Of a DNA stretch of 64,000 bases, positions 9,400 to 22,032 are shown piece by piece. Positions within the stretch are counted from its first letter, which is position 1. Every line of letters begins with the position of its first letter. The stretch comes from Alteromonas sp. ASW11-130 (lineage in GTDB: Bacteria > Pseudomonadota > Gammaproteobacteria > Enterobacterales > Alteromonadaceae). Under the pieces are notes generated by a model that did no database searches, was not told where the DNA came from, and saw only the letters and a list, made by a program, of their open reading frames with translations. The DNA lies in the NCBI RefSeq assembly GCF_026183735.1, contig NZ_JAPFRE010000027.1, forward strand, positions 141,703 to 205,702, read 5' to 3'. A program made the translations under genes and the position numbers.

Positions 9400-11996
9400 T
9401 AGTTAGCAACAATATTAACGAGCTTGCCGGGTACTACTATCACTTTTCTTACGGTCTTACCGTCTGTGAACTGAGTGACATTAGGTTGCGCCATTGCTTG
9501 CGTCTTCACGTCATCTTCACTAGCGTTGGCTGCTACTGTTATTTTAGCGCGTAGCTTACCATTTACCTGGACGATAATTAATTTCTCGTCTTCCACTAAA
9601 GCAGCGGGATCAGCCACAGGCCATTGCACATGCTCAATTGGGGTTTGGTGACCCAGATCTTGCCACAATTGATGACATATGTGCGGGGTTATCGGATTTA
9701 ACAACAACACAATCGATTCAACAGCTTCACGCATAACCATTCTATCTTCAGTACTATCCACTGAAGCTTTTTGTAGATGATTAAGCAGCTCCATAATAGC
9801 TGCGATTGCCGTGTTAAACGTTTGCCGACGACCTAAATCATCAGTGACTTTTTCGATAGTTTTATGTACTTCACGGCGTAAAGATTTTTGCGAATTGTTC
9901 AAATTAGAAAAATTGGTTAAATCGACAGCCTCATCGTCAATGTGATCATGAACTAACTTCCATACCCGACGGAGAAATCTATTGGCCCCTTCTACACCTG
10001 AGTCGACCCACTCGAGAGTTTGTTCTGGAGGCGCAGCAAACATGGTGAAGAGCCTGACTGTATCAGCACCATATTGATCGATAACGTGCTGCGGATCAAT
10101 GCCATTATTTTTAGATTTAGACATCTTTGTCATGCCGCCATGGATCACCACCTCATTGGTTTCGGTTATCCACGCTTTAACAATACGGCCTTTGTCATCT
10201 TTTTCGGTAGAAATATCAGTTGGGGGATACCATGTCTTCTTACCATTCGCATCTTCACTGTAGAACGAATCAGCTAATACCATTCCTTGACATAGCAGCT
10301 TTTTAAATGGTTCGTTAGATTGAACAAGGCCTTCGTCACGCAGTAATTTATGGAAAAAGCGCGCATAGAGCAGATGCAATATAGCGTGTTCAATTCCACC
10401 GATATATTGATCAACAGGTAACCAGTAATTGGCTTCCTTAGGATCGAGCATGGCGTCATTTTCCATTGCGCTGGTATAGCGTGCATAGTACCAAGACGAC
10501 TCCATGAAGGTGTCGAAAGTATCTGTTTCGCGTTGCGCCATTTCGCCATTGAAGTTGGATTTAGCCCACTCCGGATCTGCTTTTATTGGTGAAGTAACAC
10601 CATCCATGACCACATCTTCAGGTAGAACTACCGGTAATTCATCTGCAGGTACCGGAACGGATTCGCCATTTTCCAAATTTAACATTGGAATAGGAGCTCC
10701 CCAGTAGCGCTGTCGACTTACGCCCCAGTCCCGCAAACGATAATTGACTTTGCGTTTACCATGCCCCAATTTTTCCAGCTCGCTTGCAATTTGGGTAAAC
10801 GCAGCGTTGAAATCTAGGTCGTTGAATTTATCAGAATTAATCAGTACACCTTTTTCAGTATAAGCCGATTGGTCTAAATTAATTTCTGCATTATTGGCAG
10901 GGACAATAACCTGTCGTATGGGTAGAAAATATTGCTGGGCGAATTCCCAGTCTCGTTGGTCATGTGCAGGTACAGACATCACTGCACCCGAGCCATATTC
11001 CATTAATACAAAATTAGCAACCCAAACTGGAATAGCCTGCTTAGTTAACGGGTGGATTACTGAAAGGCCCGTGGCAAAGCCTTGTTTTTCCATGGTGGCT
11101 AATTCAGCTTCCGCCACTTTGGTGTTTTTGCATGAGTCAATGAAGTCTGCTAATTCAGAGTTAGACTCAGCAGCAAACTCTGCTAACGGATGTTGCGCGG
11201 CCACTGCCAAATAGGTTACGCCGAAAACCGTATCGGGACGAGTTGTGTACACGGTTACCGATTCAACTGGAGTGTTTTTTTCAACCATATCGAACGTGAT
11301 GTCAACGCCTTCAGAACGACCAATCCAGTTAGCTTGCATCGCTTTAACTTGTTCAGGCCATTCTGGTAACTCTTCAAGGTCTGCCAGCAGTTCCTCGGCA
11401 TAGTCGGTGATTTTTATAAACCATTGAGGAATCTCTTTTTGTTCAACTAATGCGCCTGAACGCCAGCCCCGGCCATCAATAACCTGTTCATTCGCCAGAA
11501 CGGTTTGGTCAACAGGATCCCAATTTACGGTAGAATTCTTTTTATAAACCAAGCCTTTTTCATACAAACGCGTAAAAAACCATTGTTCCCAGCGATAATA
11601 CTCAGATTTACAGGTAGCAACCTCTCTATCCCAATCGTAGCCAAAACCCAACGATTTCAGCTGACCTTTCATATAATCTATATTGGCATAAGTCCATTTA
11701 GCTGGCGCCGAATTGTTATTAATAGCCGCATTTTCTGCTGGCAAGCCAAAGGCATCCCAACCCATTGGTTGAAGTACATTTTTACCCTGCATTCGCTGAA
11801 ACCGGCTGATAACATCGCCGATGGTATAATTTCGCACATGTCCCATATGTAGCCGACCACTAGGATAGGGGAACATACTCAAACAATAGAATTTTTCTTT
11901 TTCAGGATCGATACTAGCTTTAAATGTTTGATTGACTTCCCAGTTTTGCTGGACAGATTGCTCAATTTGTTTGGGGTTGTACTGTTTTTCGGCCAT
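9399..11996 (-). CDS. leuS: leucyl-tRNA synthetase
   Basis: 865 aa class I aminoacyl-tRNA synthetase that charges tRNA-Leu. The HIGH motif appears as HMGH in [17 protein letters not shown] (about residues 45-60) and the KMSKS loop as [12 protein letters not shown]. The CP1 editing domain lies between them with [16 protein letters not shown] and [10 protein letters not shown]. The length is close to the 860 aa of E. coli. It heads the minus-strand cluster; no other gene precedes it for 130 bases. The only tRNA in the window is also a tRNA-Leu, but that is unlinked. Confidence 0.98.
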   Translation of the reverse strand: MAEKQYNPKQIEQSVQQNWEVNQTFKASIDPEKEKFYCLSMFPYPSGRLHMGHVRNYTIGDVISRFQRMQGKNVLQPMGWDAFGLPAENAAINNNSAPAKWTYANIDYMKGQLKSLGFGYDWDREVATCKSEYYRWEQWFFTRLYEKGLVYKKNSTVNWDPVDQTVLANEQVIDGRGWRSGALVEQKEIPQWFIKITDYAEELLADLEELPEWPEQVKAMQANWIGRSEGVDITFDMVEKNTPVESVTVYTTRPDTVFGVTYLAVAAQHPLAEFAAESNSELADFIDSCKNTKVAEAELATMEKQGFATGLSVIHPLTKQAIPVWVANFVLMEYGSGAVMSVPAHDQRDWEFAQQYFLPIRQVIVPANNAEINLDQSAYTEKGVLINSDKFNDLDFNAAFTQIASELEKLGHGKRKVNYRLRDWGVSRQRYWGAPIPMLNLENGESVPVPADELPVVLPEDVVMDGVTSPIKADPEWAKSNFNGEMAQRETDTFDTFMESSWYYARYTSAMENDAMLDPKEANYWLPVDQYIGGIEHAILHLLYARFFHKLLRDEGLVQSNEPFKKLLCQGMVLADSFYSEDANGKKTWYPPTDISTEKDDKGRIVKAWITETNEVVIHGGMTKMSKSKNNGIDPQHVIDQYGADTVRLFTMFAAPPEQTLEWVDSGVEGANRFLRRVWKLVHDHIDDEAVDLTNFSNLNNSQKSLRREVHKTIEKVTDDLGRRQTFNTAIAAIMELLNHLQKASVDSTEDRMVMREAVESIVLLLNPITPHICHQLWQDLGHQTPIEHVQWPVADPAALVEDEKLIIVQVNGKLRAKITVAANASEDDVKTQAMAQPNVTQFTDGKTVRKVIVVPGKLVNIVAN

Positions 11997-12127
11997 GAAA
12001 AAAAGGCTTCCGCTTATAGACTGAATGGTTTAAAAATATTAGCCCAGTAGAATACCTCAAGCCCACGGTCTATCACAATAGGGACTGGCCTTTTCTTCTT
12101 ATATACAAAAAATATTCTAGCTAAACG

Positions 12128-12646
12128 TTATTTTTCGCTGTTTTTTTCTACAAAGGCTTTTAAGGCATTAAGTTGCTGATTCTGCACTTTTGCGACTATG
12201 GGTGCCAAATCTTCAAATCCGTCAGGGCGATAGCCTTGCGCATAGTAAGACAGGGTCACTTTTGTTCCAGATTCTGTTTTTTCAAATTTCCAATTTAACG
12301 CGCCATATACACCCATGCCTTGCAAGGGGCCAAGACCCCCAGCCATCCTCAACATTTTCATCGGGTCAACAAAAGTAATTTGCATATGTTGAGCTTGTTG
12401 CTTACCTTTTTTCTCACAGAAGCATCCTCCAGCTGAAGATGAAATAGTGAAAGTGCCTTTCCACCAACTATGATCTTTAGGCCACCATTCATCCACATCG
12501 TTGATTAAGGCATACCATACTTTTTTAGATGAGTGGGGGGTCTCTATCTCATTTTGGATAATGAAACCCGTATTATCTACGTGTAGGACTTTTGCATTTA
12601 CGTACGCTGCAAATAGGCTCAGTGCCAGAATAATGATTTTAATCAT
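12128..12646 (-). CDS. secreted SRPBCC-fold protein of unknown role
   Basis: 172 aa. The N-terminus (MIKIIILALSLFAAYVNA) looks like a cleavable signal peptide, so the protein is probably periplasmic. The mature part has the START/polyketide-cyclase-like layout: KVWYALINDVDEWWPKDHSWWKG near the start, a mid glycine-rich part, and a C-terminal TKVTLSYYAQG strand plus a long helix (VQNQQLNALKAFVEK). This resembles SRPBCC proteins annotated as AHSA1-like. There is no operon partner, since leuS ends its own transcript 132 bases away. The ligand is unknown. Confidence 0.7.
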   Translation of the reverse strand: MIKIIILALSLFAAYVNAKVLHVDNTGFIIQNEIETPHSSKKVWYALINDVDEWWPKDHSWWKGTFTISSSAGGCFCEKKGKQQAQHMQITFVDPMKMLRMAGGLGPLQGMGVYGALNWKFEKTESGTKVTLSYYAQGYRPDGFEDLAPIVAKVQNQQLNALKAFVEKNSEK

Positions 12647-12837
12647 GATAATTATTCCACTTAAATCAAATGGGCTTTAACGGTTTACAGCAATTAAGAA
12701 GCGTTCCCGATAGCATAGTTAAGTTATATAGCGCTTTAACGCGCATGTACAACTTTTTGCGTCAGTTCGTTATGAAGTGTTTGACAGTGACGCCTAATCA
12801 CGTTTCACTTAGCACAAAGAAATTTAATGAATAGAAT

Positions 12838-15225
12838 ATGTCAGGCATCCACGCAATTTTGCCTCTTACTTCGAAGCAGTTATCCCCACAGATAGAACGC
12901 AGTAAAATCAAGCAAGCGCTTGAAGATAGTCAATCGATAAGTGCCACCTTTATCGGGCAGGAACGTGCCCGTGAAGCGTTGACTTTTGGTTTGGGAATGA
13001 AAGCGAAAGGCTATAACTTTTACGTAATGGGAGAAGCGGCGACGGGTCGTTATACCCTTGTTCGTGACTATATCCAACGTTACGCAAACAGTCTTCCAAA
13101 TCCTGATGACTGGTGCTTGATTAACAATTTTGATGAAGAACGTGAGCCTTTTGTACTCAGAATGCTCGCTGGCGGCGCACGTGCATTTGTCAAAGATGTG
13201 AGCCATTTGATAGACGAATTGTTGGATACATTTCCAGCCGCTTTTGATAATCCCGGGTATCAACGTCGTAAAGCGGCTATCGCAAGAGAGTTTGATCAAC
13301 GCTATGACCGAGCAATTGACTCCGTCGAGCGATATGCTCAGGCGAACCAGGTCGCATTGCTGGAAGAAGGGGGAACGATTAGTTTTGCTCCCATCGTCAA
13401 TGGTTCCCCGATTACCGATACTGAATTTAGTAAGTTGGACGACGAGAAACGTAGCTATTATTACCAGCTTATCGATGAATTGGAAAATAGGCTGAGTGAG
13501 AGCTTATTGAGTTTACCAGCATGGAAAAGAGAAAACTCAGAAAGGCTACGTGAATTGAATCGTCAGACGATTGAAAATTGTATTAAGCCATTGCTCAAAA
13601 CCCTTGAACACAAATACGCCTCGCATTTAGCAATATTAAAATATTTGCGGCGAATGAAAGGGCATCTGATTGATACCATTATCTCCACGCTGATAGAAGA
13701 AAATAAAGAGGACAAGCTTGATGAACAAGAGCGTCGGGCACTGTTAGAAGAACTTTATTTACCCAATGTATTAGTGGGACACGAAATAAACGCTAGCGCT
13801 CCTATCGTTTATGAAGCCAATCCTAATTATCAGAACTTGTTTGGCAAAATGGAATACACGAGTATACATGGCAATGTATATACCAATTATCGAATGATTC
13901 GTCCTGGGGCCCTGCACAAAGCGAATGGGGGTTATTTATTATTGGATGTGGAAAGGTTAATTGAACAACCCTATGTGTGGGAAACACTTAAATTAGCGAT
14001 AAAGTCCAGTTCTCTAAAAATGGATTTACCCCAGCAGGATGTTGGGATGGTCAATGCCATGACGCTAAATCCGCAACCAGTAGAGCTCAATGTCAAAATT
14101 GTGCTTTTTGGTTCTCGTGAGCTGTATTACACCTTGCAGGATTACGATGAAGAATTTATGGAACTCTTTCGTGTATTGGTTGACTTCGACCCCGATATTC
14201 CACTCACTCGCCAGTCACAGTTTGACTTCATCGGCAGAGTAAAACGCGAACTGGCCGAACTTGGAATGCGCGATATATCCGTAGCCGCCATGCAGCGTTT
14301 AGTCGAGTATTCTTTGCGTATGGCGGAACATCAAAAACGTCTGTCAGCTCACTTTGCTGATGTCATTGAACTAATTCACGAAGCCAAGTATTTTTGTGAT
14401 AAGGCGCACACGGACCAGCTTGAATTAGAGCACATTAATACAGCATTAGAAGCAAAAAAACGGCGTACAGGGCGGGTAAGTCAAAGCTTACTAGAAGACA
14501 TTAAGGAAGGACATGTCTTAATTGCCACTGAAGGCAGTGCGGTAGGTAAGGTAAATGGTCTGACTGTATTGGATATCGGAGACTCTACATTTGGTACGCC
14601 AGCCCGAATCACTTCTACCGTATATGCGGGTGCAAGCGGCGTTATTGATATAGAAAGAGAAGTAGAGTTAGGCCAGCCTATTCATTCCAAAGGCGTAATG
14701 TTATTAACGGGTTATTTAGGTAATAAGTACGCTCAACATTTTCCTTTAACACTCTCTGCCAATATTGCGTTGGAACAGTCGTATGGGCATATTGATGGAG
14801 ATAGCGCCTCATTGGGGGAGCTTATCGCTTTAATTTCGGCTTTAACAGAAATTCCGGCTACGCAAGACATAGCCGTTACCGGGTCAATTAATCAATACGG
14901 CGAAGTTCAGGCAGTTGGCGGCGTGAATGAAAAAATAGAAGGATTTTTTGATTTATGCCAACACAGAGGGTTGAATGGCCATCAAGGCGTAGTTATCCCT
15001 AAGTCCAATGCGATTAATTTAGTTCTGGACAAAGCGGTTATTAATGCTGTTAAAAAAGATCAATTTAGGATTTACGCGGTTGAAACGGTCGATCAGGCGT
15101 TGAGCCTATTAATGAATAAAGAAGCCGGTGTTATTAATAGTAAAGGGCGCTATCCAAAAAATTCAATCAATTACCACGCTGTCAACAGGTTGTACAATAT
15201 AGCCTTAACCGTCAATGGTGAGTAA
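12838..15225 (+). CDS. Lon-family ATP-dependent protease-like protein (AAA_32 plus Lon_C)
   Basis: 795 aa, built like the LonB/YcbZ-type bacterial proteases rather than housekeeping Lon. The C-terminal Lon peptidase domain has the serine in GDSAS (Ser656) and the lysine in VNEKIEGF (Lys699), spaced 43 residues as in E. coli Lon (Ser679/Lys722). The N-terminal part has an AAA-like fold whose phosphate loop reads GEAATGRYTL (65-74), lacking the canonical GK[ST], while the Walker B-like GGYLLLDVERL and the long coiled-coil insertion are present. It is convergent with the SDR gene. Substrates are unknown. Confidence 0.9.
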   Translation: MSGIHAILPLTSKQLSPQIERSKIKQALEDSQSISATFIGQERAREALTFGLGMKAKGYNFYVMGEAATGRYTLVRDYIQRYANSLPNPDDWCLINNFDEEREPFVLRMLAGGARAFVKDVSHLIDELLDTFPAAFDNPGYQRRKAAIAREFDQRYDRAIDSVERYAQANQVALLEEGGTISFAPIVNGSPITDTEFSKLDDEKRSYYYQLIDELENRLSESLLSLPAWKRENSERLRELNRQTIENCIKPLLKTLEHKYASHLAILKYLRRMKGHLIDTIISTLIEENKEDKLDEQERRALLEELYLPNVLVGHEINASAPIVYEANPNYQNLFGKMEYTSIHGNVYTNYRMIRPGALHKANGGYLLLDVERLIEQPYVWETLKLAIKSSSLKMDLPQQDVGMVNAMTLNPQPVELNVKIVLFGSRELYYTLQDYDEEFMELFRVLVDFDPDIPLTRQSQFDFIGRVKRELAELGMRDISVAAMQRLVEYSLRMAEHQKRLSAHFADVIELIHEAKYFCDKAHTDQLELEHINTALEAKKRRTGRVSQSLLEDIKEGHVLIATEGSAVGKVNGLTVLDIGDSTFGTPARITSTVYAGASGVIDIEREVELGQPIHSKGVMLLTGYLGNKYAQHFPLTLSANIALEQSYGHIDGDSASLGELIALISALTEIPATQDIAVTGSINQYGEVQAVGGVNEKIEGFFDLCQHRGLNGHQGVVIPKSNAINLVLDKAVINAVKKDQFRIYAVETVDQALSLLMNKEAGVINSKGRYPKNSINYHAVNRLYNIALTVNGE

Positions 15226-15227
15226 AA

Positions 15228-15246
15228 GAGGGCGTTAAATGCCCTC
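15228..15246 (-). terminator. hairpin between convergent genes
   Basis: GAGGGC/GCCCTC arms (15228-15233, 15241-15246) around an AT-rich loop. Read on the minus strand the hairpin is followed by CTTTTAC, so it could end the SDR transcript; on the plus strand no T run follows. Confidence 0.45.
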
Positions 15247-15258
15247 CAATATTCCTAC

Positions 15259-16035
15259 TTATTTTGGCGGCATTCTCATTGCGCCGTCTAAACGCACTGT
15301 TTCTCCGTTCATATAAGTATTGTCCATCATATGAATGACAAGTTTAGCAAATTCAGCAGGTAGCCCTAACCGTTTAGGAAACTGTACATTCGCTGTTAAT
15401 GCATCCTGTACTTTTTCTGGCATCGCCACGACCATTGGCGTTCCCATGACACCGGGCGCGATCGTATTTACCCGGATACCTAACGGCGCCAAATCTCGAG
15501 CCATAGGTAACGTTAAACCGATGATGCCCCCTTTACTCGCCGCATAAGCTGTTTGTCCAATTTGACCTTCATAACCGGCAATAGAAGCAGTATTAACGAT
15601 TAAACCACGCTCGTTAGCTTCTCCCTGAGGATTTTGTAAAGCCATTCTAGCTGCCACTAGCCTGGCAACGTTGAAACTACCCACCAAATTGATATCAATA
15701 GTTTTTTGGAAACTTTCTAAAGGAGCGGGTTGGCCATCTCTGTCAAGTAGACGCTTAGCCGGAGCAATACCTGCGCAATTTACGAGCAAATGAATGTCGC
15801 CAAATTCTGCGGAAACCTGGTCTAATGCTTGGGTGACGGATTTTTCATCACGCACATCGACCTGACAAAAAATGGTATTTGCTGTTCCAAGTTCGGAAAC
15901 CCGCTGATTTCCTAAGTCTTCATTCAAATCAAATAAGGCAACATTTAAACCTGCTTCACGCAACTTTATTGCAGTAGCATGACCTAAACCGGAACAACCA
16001 CCTGTAACGATGGCCGTCGCTCCTTCTAAATTCAT
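15259..16035 (-). CDS. SDR dehydrogenase, 3-hydroxyacyl-CoA dehydrogenase type II-like
   Basis: 258 aa classical short-chain dehydrogenase. The NAD site TGGCSGLG is at residues 11-18, followed by the acidic FDLNED turn that favours NAD(H), then NCAGIAPAKRLLDRDG and the YAASK catalytic tetrad motif. The stretch around the NAG motif and the C-terminal LVIHMMDNTYMNGETVRLDGAMRMPPK resemble HSD17B10-type 3-hydroxy-2-methylbutyryl/3-hydroxyacyl-CoA dehydrogenases, suggesting fatty-acid or isoleucine breakdown. Substrate not proven. A ribosome binding site (AAAGGA) precedes the ATG. Confidence 0.85.
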   Translation of the reverse strand: MNLEGATAIVTGGCSGLGHATAIKLREAGLNVALFDLNEDLGNQRVSELGTANTIFCQVDVRDEKSVTQALDQVSAEFGDIHLLVNCAGIAPAKRLLDRDGQPAPLESFQKTIDINLVGSFNVARLVAARMALQNPQGEANERGLIVNTASIAGYEGQIGQTAYAASKGGIIGLTLPMARDLAPLGIRVNTIAPGVMGTPMVVAMPEKVQDALTANVQFPKRLGLPAEFAKLVIHMMDNTYMNGETVRLDGAMRMPPK

Positions 16036-16098
16036 AGTTTTTCCTTTCTTTGTAGGGCTAACAAGCGTGCTTTATTAACAATCAATTTGCCGTAAAGT

Positions 16099-16392
16099 TT
16101 ATTTTGGTAACTGAATTTTTTTATCTTCACTTGGCCGGTATAAAACCAAAGTATGACCAATTACCTGCAATTTATTAGCGCGGGTCTCGCGTACAATAGC
16201 GTCCATAATCAATGCTTTTTCTTCACGATCGTCTGAAGGCACTTTTACCTTTATTAATTCATGATGACTTAAGGCATTATCAATTTCCGCAACCACGCCC
16301 TCAGTAAGCCCATTGGCTCCAAGCTGGACAACGGGTTTTAGAGAGTGAGCCAGTCCCTTAAGAAACTGTTTTTGTTTAGTTGAAAGTTTCAT
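16099..16392 (-). CDS. yhbY: ribosome assembly RNA-binding protein YhbY
   Basis: 97 aa CRM-domain protein, the exact length in E. coli. The family core LSTKQKQFLKGLAHSLKPVV, then LGANGLTEGVVAEIDNALSHHELIKV, is clear. It associates with pre-50S particles. It is divergent from ftsH, and the intervening 573 bases do not hold rlmE, its frequent partner. Confidence 0.95.
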   Translation of the reverse strand: MKLSTKQKQFLKGLAHSLKPVVQLGANGLTEGVVAEIDNALSHHELIKVKVPSDDREEKALIMDAIVRETRANKLQVIGHTLVLYRPSEDKKIQLPK

Positions 16393-16965
16393 TCTTAAAA
16401 ATTCTTACAATTAAAATAGTGGATAAGACGTGAAGTAAAGTATTCTACCGCCTTCTGGTCGACAATCCTAACCAGTTTATGGTCGAATGACAAAAGTTGT
16501 TCGCACTCGCCATGGATTATTTACACATAACGTGTTCATAGGGGATAGTTTTACAGACTAAACTAAACACAAATAGAGGTTGGCGCGTACTTTACTCCAC
16601 ACAGAAATAAAATCGGCAAAAATTTATTTTCTCGAGAAATTAGGCTGAACTTTTTTAAATCAATTAATAATATTTTTGACAAAGTGGTTGTATTTAGCGA
16701 AAGCGTCACAATCTAGCGAGTATAGAAGAAGAACTTATGTTAGAACAGGGGCTTCGGAAGAGTTAAACATAACAGATCTATTTCACTATTTAGCCGAGTT
16801 TAGTTGATGAGACGGCTAGGTAATTGGTAGCGTGTAAAAATAAAGTGTAGTACCCTTTCGTTTGGTATTACATTACTAAATACGGTTCGGAAGGAAATAA
16901 TTGTGGTAAGAAATTTGCTGCGTTGTTGTTCTACACCGAGTTGTTTTTAACAGAGGTTAATAGCA
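16393..16965. other. 573-base intergenic region without a gene
   Basis: Lies between divergent yhbY and ftsH. I see no reading frame with family resemblance and no SAM-methyltransferase motifs that would mark a remnant of rlmE. It is AT-rich and must hold the promoters of both genes. A TTGACA hexamer sits near 16675 but I do not see a matching -10 at the usual spacing. Confidence 0.6.
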
Positions 16966-18915
<1,950 letters not shown>

Positions 18916-18926
18916 TACATGAATGA

Positions 18927-18955
18927 AAACGCCAGAACCTTTTCTGGCGTTTTTC
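18927..18955 (+). terminator. rho-independent terminator after ftsH
   Basis: Arms AACGCCAGAA and TTCTGGCGTT with a short loop and a T-rich tail (TTTTTCC). It lies 12 bases after the ftsH stop, so folP may need its own promoter or read-through. Confidence 0.85.
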
Positions 18956-18995
18956 CTTTTCTCTTGCATATTTCCGAAAACCCGCTTTCCCCGTT

Positions 18996-19823
18996 ATGAA
19001 GTTTAAAGATAAAATCATCGATCTATCTCGCCCTCAGGTGATGGGCATATTAAATGTTACGCCTGATTCATTTTCTGATGGGGGTCAATACAACTCCTTA
19101 GATGCCGGTATCAGGCATGCCCAACGTATGGTAGCGGACGGTGCAACTTTTATTGATGTGGGGGGGGAATCAACGAGACCTGGGGCTGTACCTGTTAGTG
19201 AAGAAGAAGAGTTAGAACGGGTAATTCCAATTGTTGAACTTCTTGTAAAGGAAGTGGATTGCGTTGTTTCAGTCGACACCAGCAAAGCCGCAGTAATGAA
19301 AGAAGCCGCAGATGCTGGAGCTGGATTAATTAACGATGTTTATGCGCTGACTAAGTTTAATTCCATGGAAACGGTAGCAAAGCTCGACATACCTGTTTGT
19401 TTAATGCATATGCAAGGTACGCCTGAAACTATGCAAATACAGCCAGAATATGACGACGTAATAAACGAAGTTCGGCATTTCTTTAGACAGCGAGTCGAAG
19501 ATTGCATTGAAGCGGGCATTCGAAAAAATCGCATTTTGCTTGATCCAGGATTTGGTTTTGGGAAAACACTTCATCATAATTACCGTATGCTAAAACGACT
19601 CAACGATATTTCTTTTGATGCACTACCGCTTTTAGTGGGGATGTCAAATAAGTCAATGTTAGGCACACTACTTGATAGAAAAGTTAAAGATAGATTGGCA
19701 GGTAATATTTCTGTCGCTACAATCGCTGCATTAAATGGGGCGAATATACTGAGAGTCCACGACGTTAAACAAACGTGTGACGCAGTAAAAATCGTAAACT
19801 ACTTAAGTGATATAGAAAAATAG
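18996..19823 (+). CDS. folP: dihydropteroate synthase
   Basis: 275 aa, normal length. FolP condenses pABA with dihydropterin pyrophosphate in folate synthesis and is the sulfonamide target. The N-terminal signature MGILNVTPDSFSDGG (17-31) and the second signature FIDVGGESTRPGA are plain, with the later INDVYAL, DPGFGFGKT and loop GMSNKSMLG. It stands between ftsH and glmM, the standard gammaproteobacterial order. Confidence 0.97.
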   Translation: MKFKDKIIDLSRPQVMGILNVTPDSFSDGGQYNSLDAGIRHAQRMVADGATFIDVGGESTRPGAVPVSEEEELERVIPIVELLVKEVDCVVSVDTSKAAVMKEAADAGAGLINDVYALTKFNSMETVAKLDIPVCLMHMQGTPETMQIQPEYDDVINEVRHFFRQRVEDCIEAGIRKNRILLDPGFGFGKTLHHNYRMLKRLNDISFDALPLLVGMSNKSMLGTLLDRKVKDRLAGNISVATIAALNGANILRVHDVKQTCDAVKIVNYLSDIEK

Positions 19824-19841
19824 AAAAGTTAAGGAACCCAG

Positions 19842-21185
19842 ATGGGACAACGTAAATACTTTGGTACTGATGGCATCCGAGGAAAAGTAGGAGAGAGCAC
19901 TATCAATCCTGAGTTTGTCACTAAACTTGGTTGGGCAGCTGGTAAGGTGCTGGCGGGCCGAGGCACGAATAAGGTGTTGATTGGCAAAGATACAAGGATT
20001 TCTGGCTATATGCTGGAATCGGCCTTGGAAGCAGGATTATCTGCAGCGGGTATCAATATAGGCCTATTAGGTCCTATGCCTACACCGGCGATTGCGTATC
20101 TTACAAAAACTTTTCGTTCCGAAGCGGGGATTGTTATCAGCGCTTCACATAATCCATATTACGATAATGGGATAAAGTTTTTCTCTTCTGATGGGTTCAA
20201 ATTAGACGACGATATTGAACTAGCAATTGAAGATATGATGGACCAGCCCATGACGTGCGTTGCGTCAAACAAATTGGGAAAAGCAACTCGCATCAGCGAT
20301 GCGGCAGGACGTTATATTGAGTTTTGTAAAGCTACGTTCCCTTCAGAACTATCACTTCACGGTTTAAAAATAGTTGTCGATTGCGCTCATGGCGCTACAT
20401 ATCATATTGCGCCCAATGTACTGAGTGAACTAGGCGCTGAAGTTATCGAAATCGGTACAACGCCCAATGGTCTGAATATTAATGAGGGGGTGGGAGCGAC
20501 ATCGCTTCAGTCGCTGGTTGATAAAGTACTCGAGACGGGTGCAGATTTAGGTTTTGCGCTTGATGGGGATGGCGACCGGATCATGATGGTTGATAATATT
20601 GGTAACATTATTGATGGTGACCAAATTATTTTCATGATTGCAAGAGATGCGCTTAAAAATGGAAGAATGCAAGGCGGCGTCGTCGGCACACTGATGAGTA
20701 ATCTTGGTCTTGAAAATGCCCTTAATAAACTCGGTGTTCCCTTTGCTAGAAGTAAAGTTGGTGATCGTTATGTTATGGAGCTACTTCAGCAAAAAGGCTG
20801 GACTATTGGTGGCGAAAATTCAGGCCATGTATTGAACCTAAATGCTTCCTCAACAGGGGATGGTATTGTTGCAGGATTGCAGGTACTTATTGCAATGGTA
20901 AGGTCAAATATGGATTTGCATGCCTTAAGCAGCGGATTTGAAAAGTATCCTCAACAACTGGTCAATGTGCGTTTTGGACCGGGCGGTGATAACCCGCTTG
21001 AGAACGACAACGTTAAAGCGGCAAAAAAGGAAGCAGAAAAAGCGCTTGGCAAGACCGGTAGGGTATTGTTACGTAAAAGTGGTACAGAACCATTAATCCG
21101 TGTCATGGTCGAGGCTGAAGATGAAATGGCATCTATTAAGTGGTCCGAGAGTATTGCTGATGCTGTGCGTAAAGTAACCGGTTAA
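19842..21185 (+). CDS. glmM: phosphoglucosamine mutase
   Basis: 447 aa. It converts glucosamine-6-phosphate to glucosamine-1-phosphate for UDP-GlcNAc and wall synthesis. The phosphoserine loop is [13 protein letters not shown] with Ser102 in the same place as in E. coli. The metal loop [14 protein letters not shown], the sugar loop GGENSGH and the C-terminal phosphate-binding [14 protein letters not shown] are intact. It is 18 bases after folP, so the two are probably co-transcribed. Confidence 0.98.
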   Translation: MGQRKYFGTDGIRGKVGESTINPEFVTKLGWAAGKVLAGRGTNKVLIGKDTRISGYMLESALEAGLSAAGINIGLLGPMPTPAIAYLTKTFRSEAGIVISASHNPYYDNGIKFFSSDGFKLDDDIELAIEDMMDQPMTCVASNKLGKATRISDAAGRYIEFCKATFPSELSLHGLKIVVDCAHGATYHIAPNVLSELGAEVIEIGTTPNGLNINEGVGATSLQSLVDKVLETGADLGFALDGDGDRIMMVDNIGNIIDGDQIIFMIARDALKNGRMQGGVVGTLMSNLGLENALNKLGVPFARSKVGDRYVMELLQQKGWTIGGENSGHVLNLNASSTGDGIVAGLQVLIAMVRSNMDLHALSSGFEKYPQQLVNVRFGPGGDNPLENDNVKAAKKEAEKALGKTGRVLLRKSGTEPLIRVMVEAEDEMASIKWSESIADAVRKVTG

Positions 21186-21281
21186 GTTGCAAGTGAATGT
21201 AAATGCGTATTTTTGCTTGTATATTCATCCCGAAATCGTTAATATCACGCCCGCTTTAATAGGGCTAAGGCTGAAACAGTA

Positions 21282-22022
21282 ATGGAACACAACCGCGTAC
21301 CTATGGTGGCTGGAAATTGGAAAATGAACGGTGATCAGGATTTGGTCAACCAATTTTCTAAAGAGTTAAAAACCCAAGCGCTTTCATGCGCGGTGGTAAT
21401 TTGTCCTCCATCTGTATATCTACCGCTGTTTTCGGACCATGATTTTAGTCTTGGTGCGCAAAACGTGAGCCATCTTCAAAATGGAGCGCATACTGGTGAA
21501 CTATCGGTTAGTATGCTCAAAGAAGTTGGCGCCGACTATGTAATAGTGGGACATTCTGAGCGTAGAGAGTCGCAACAAGAAAGCAGTAAATTAGTTGCGC
21601 AAAAAGCAAAGAATGCGGTTGAAGGTGGATTAACACCTATAGTATGTGTGGGCGAACCGTTAAATATTCGCGAGCAAGAGACAGTTGAACCCTATATTGC
21701 CGAACAGTTAAAAGCGTTAACCGAATTGTTAAGTGTTGATGCGATGAAACAATGCGTTATTGCCTATGAGCCTATTTGGGCTATTGGAACAGGTAAAACG
21801 GCAACGCCTCAACAAGCTCAAGAAGTGCACGCATTTATTCGCCGCACATTGAATGCTCATGCTGAGGAATTAGGGGAAGGTATACGGCTGCTATACGGTG
21901 GCAGTGTTAAGGCTGACAACGCAAAACAGTTATTTTCTCAACCTGATGTTGATGGTGGCCTAATAGGTGGCGCCAGTTTGAAAGTCGAAGATTTTATAGC
22001 AATTTGCCGAGCGGCAAACTGA
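21282..22022 (+). CDS. tpiA: triosephosphate isomerase
   Basis: 246 aa TIM barrel interconverting dihydroxyacetone phosphate and glyceraldehyde-3-phosphate. Lysine in GNWKMNG, histidine in VIVGHSERR and glutamate in AYEPIWAIGTGK are present, as is LYGGSVKADN. It is followed 10 bases later by secG, the usual pairing. Confidence 0.98.
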   Translation: MEHNRVPMVAGNWKMNGDQDLVNQFSKELKTQALSCAVVICPPSVYLPLFSDHDFSLGAQNVSHLQNGAHTGELSVSMLKEVGADYVIVGHSERRESQQESSKLVAQKAKNAVEGGLTPIVCVGEPLNIREQETVEPYIAEQLKALTELLSVDAMKQCVIAYEPIWAIGTGKTATPQQAQEVHAFIRRTLNAHAEELGEGIRLLYGGSVKADNAKQLFSQPDVDGGLIGGASLKVEDFIAICRAAN

Positions 22023-22032
22023 CGAGGTATTT

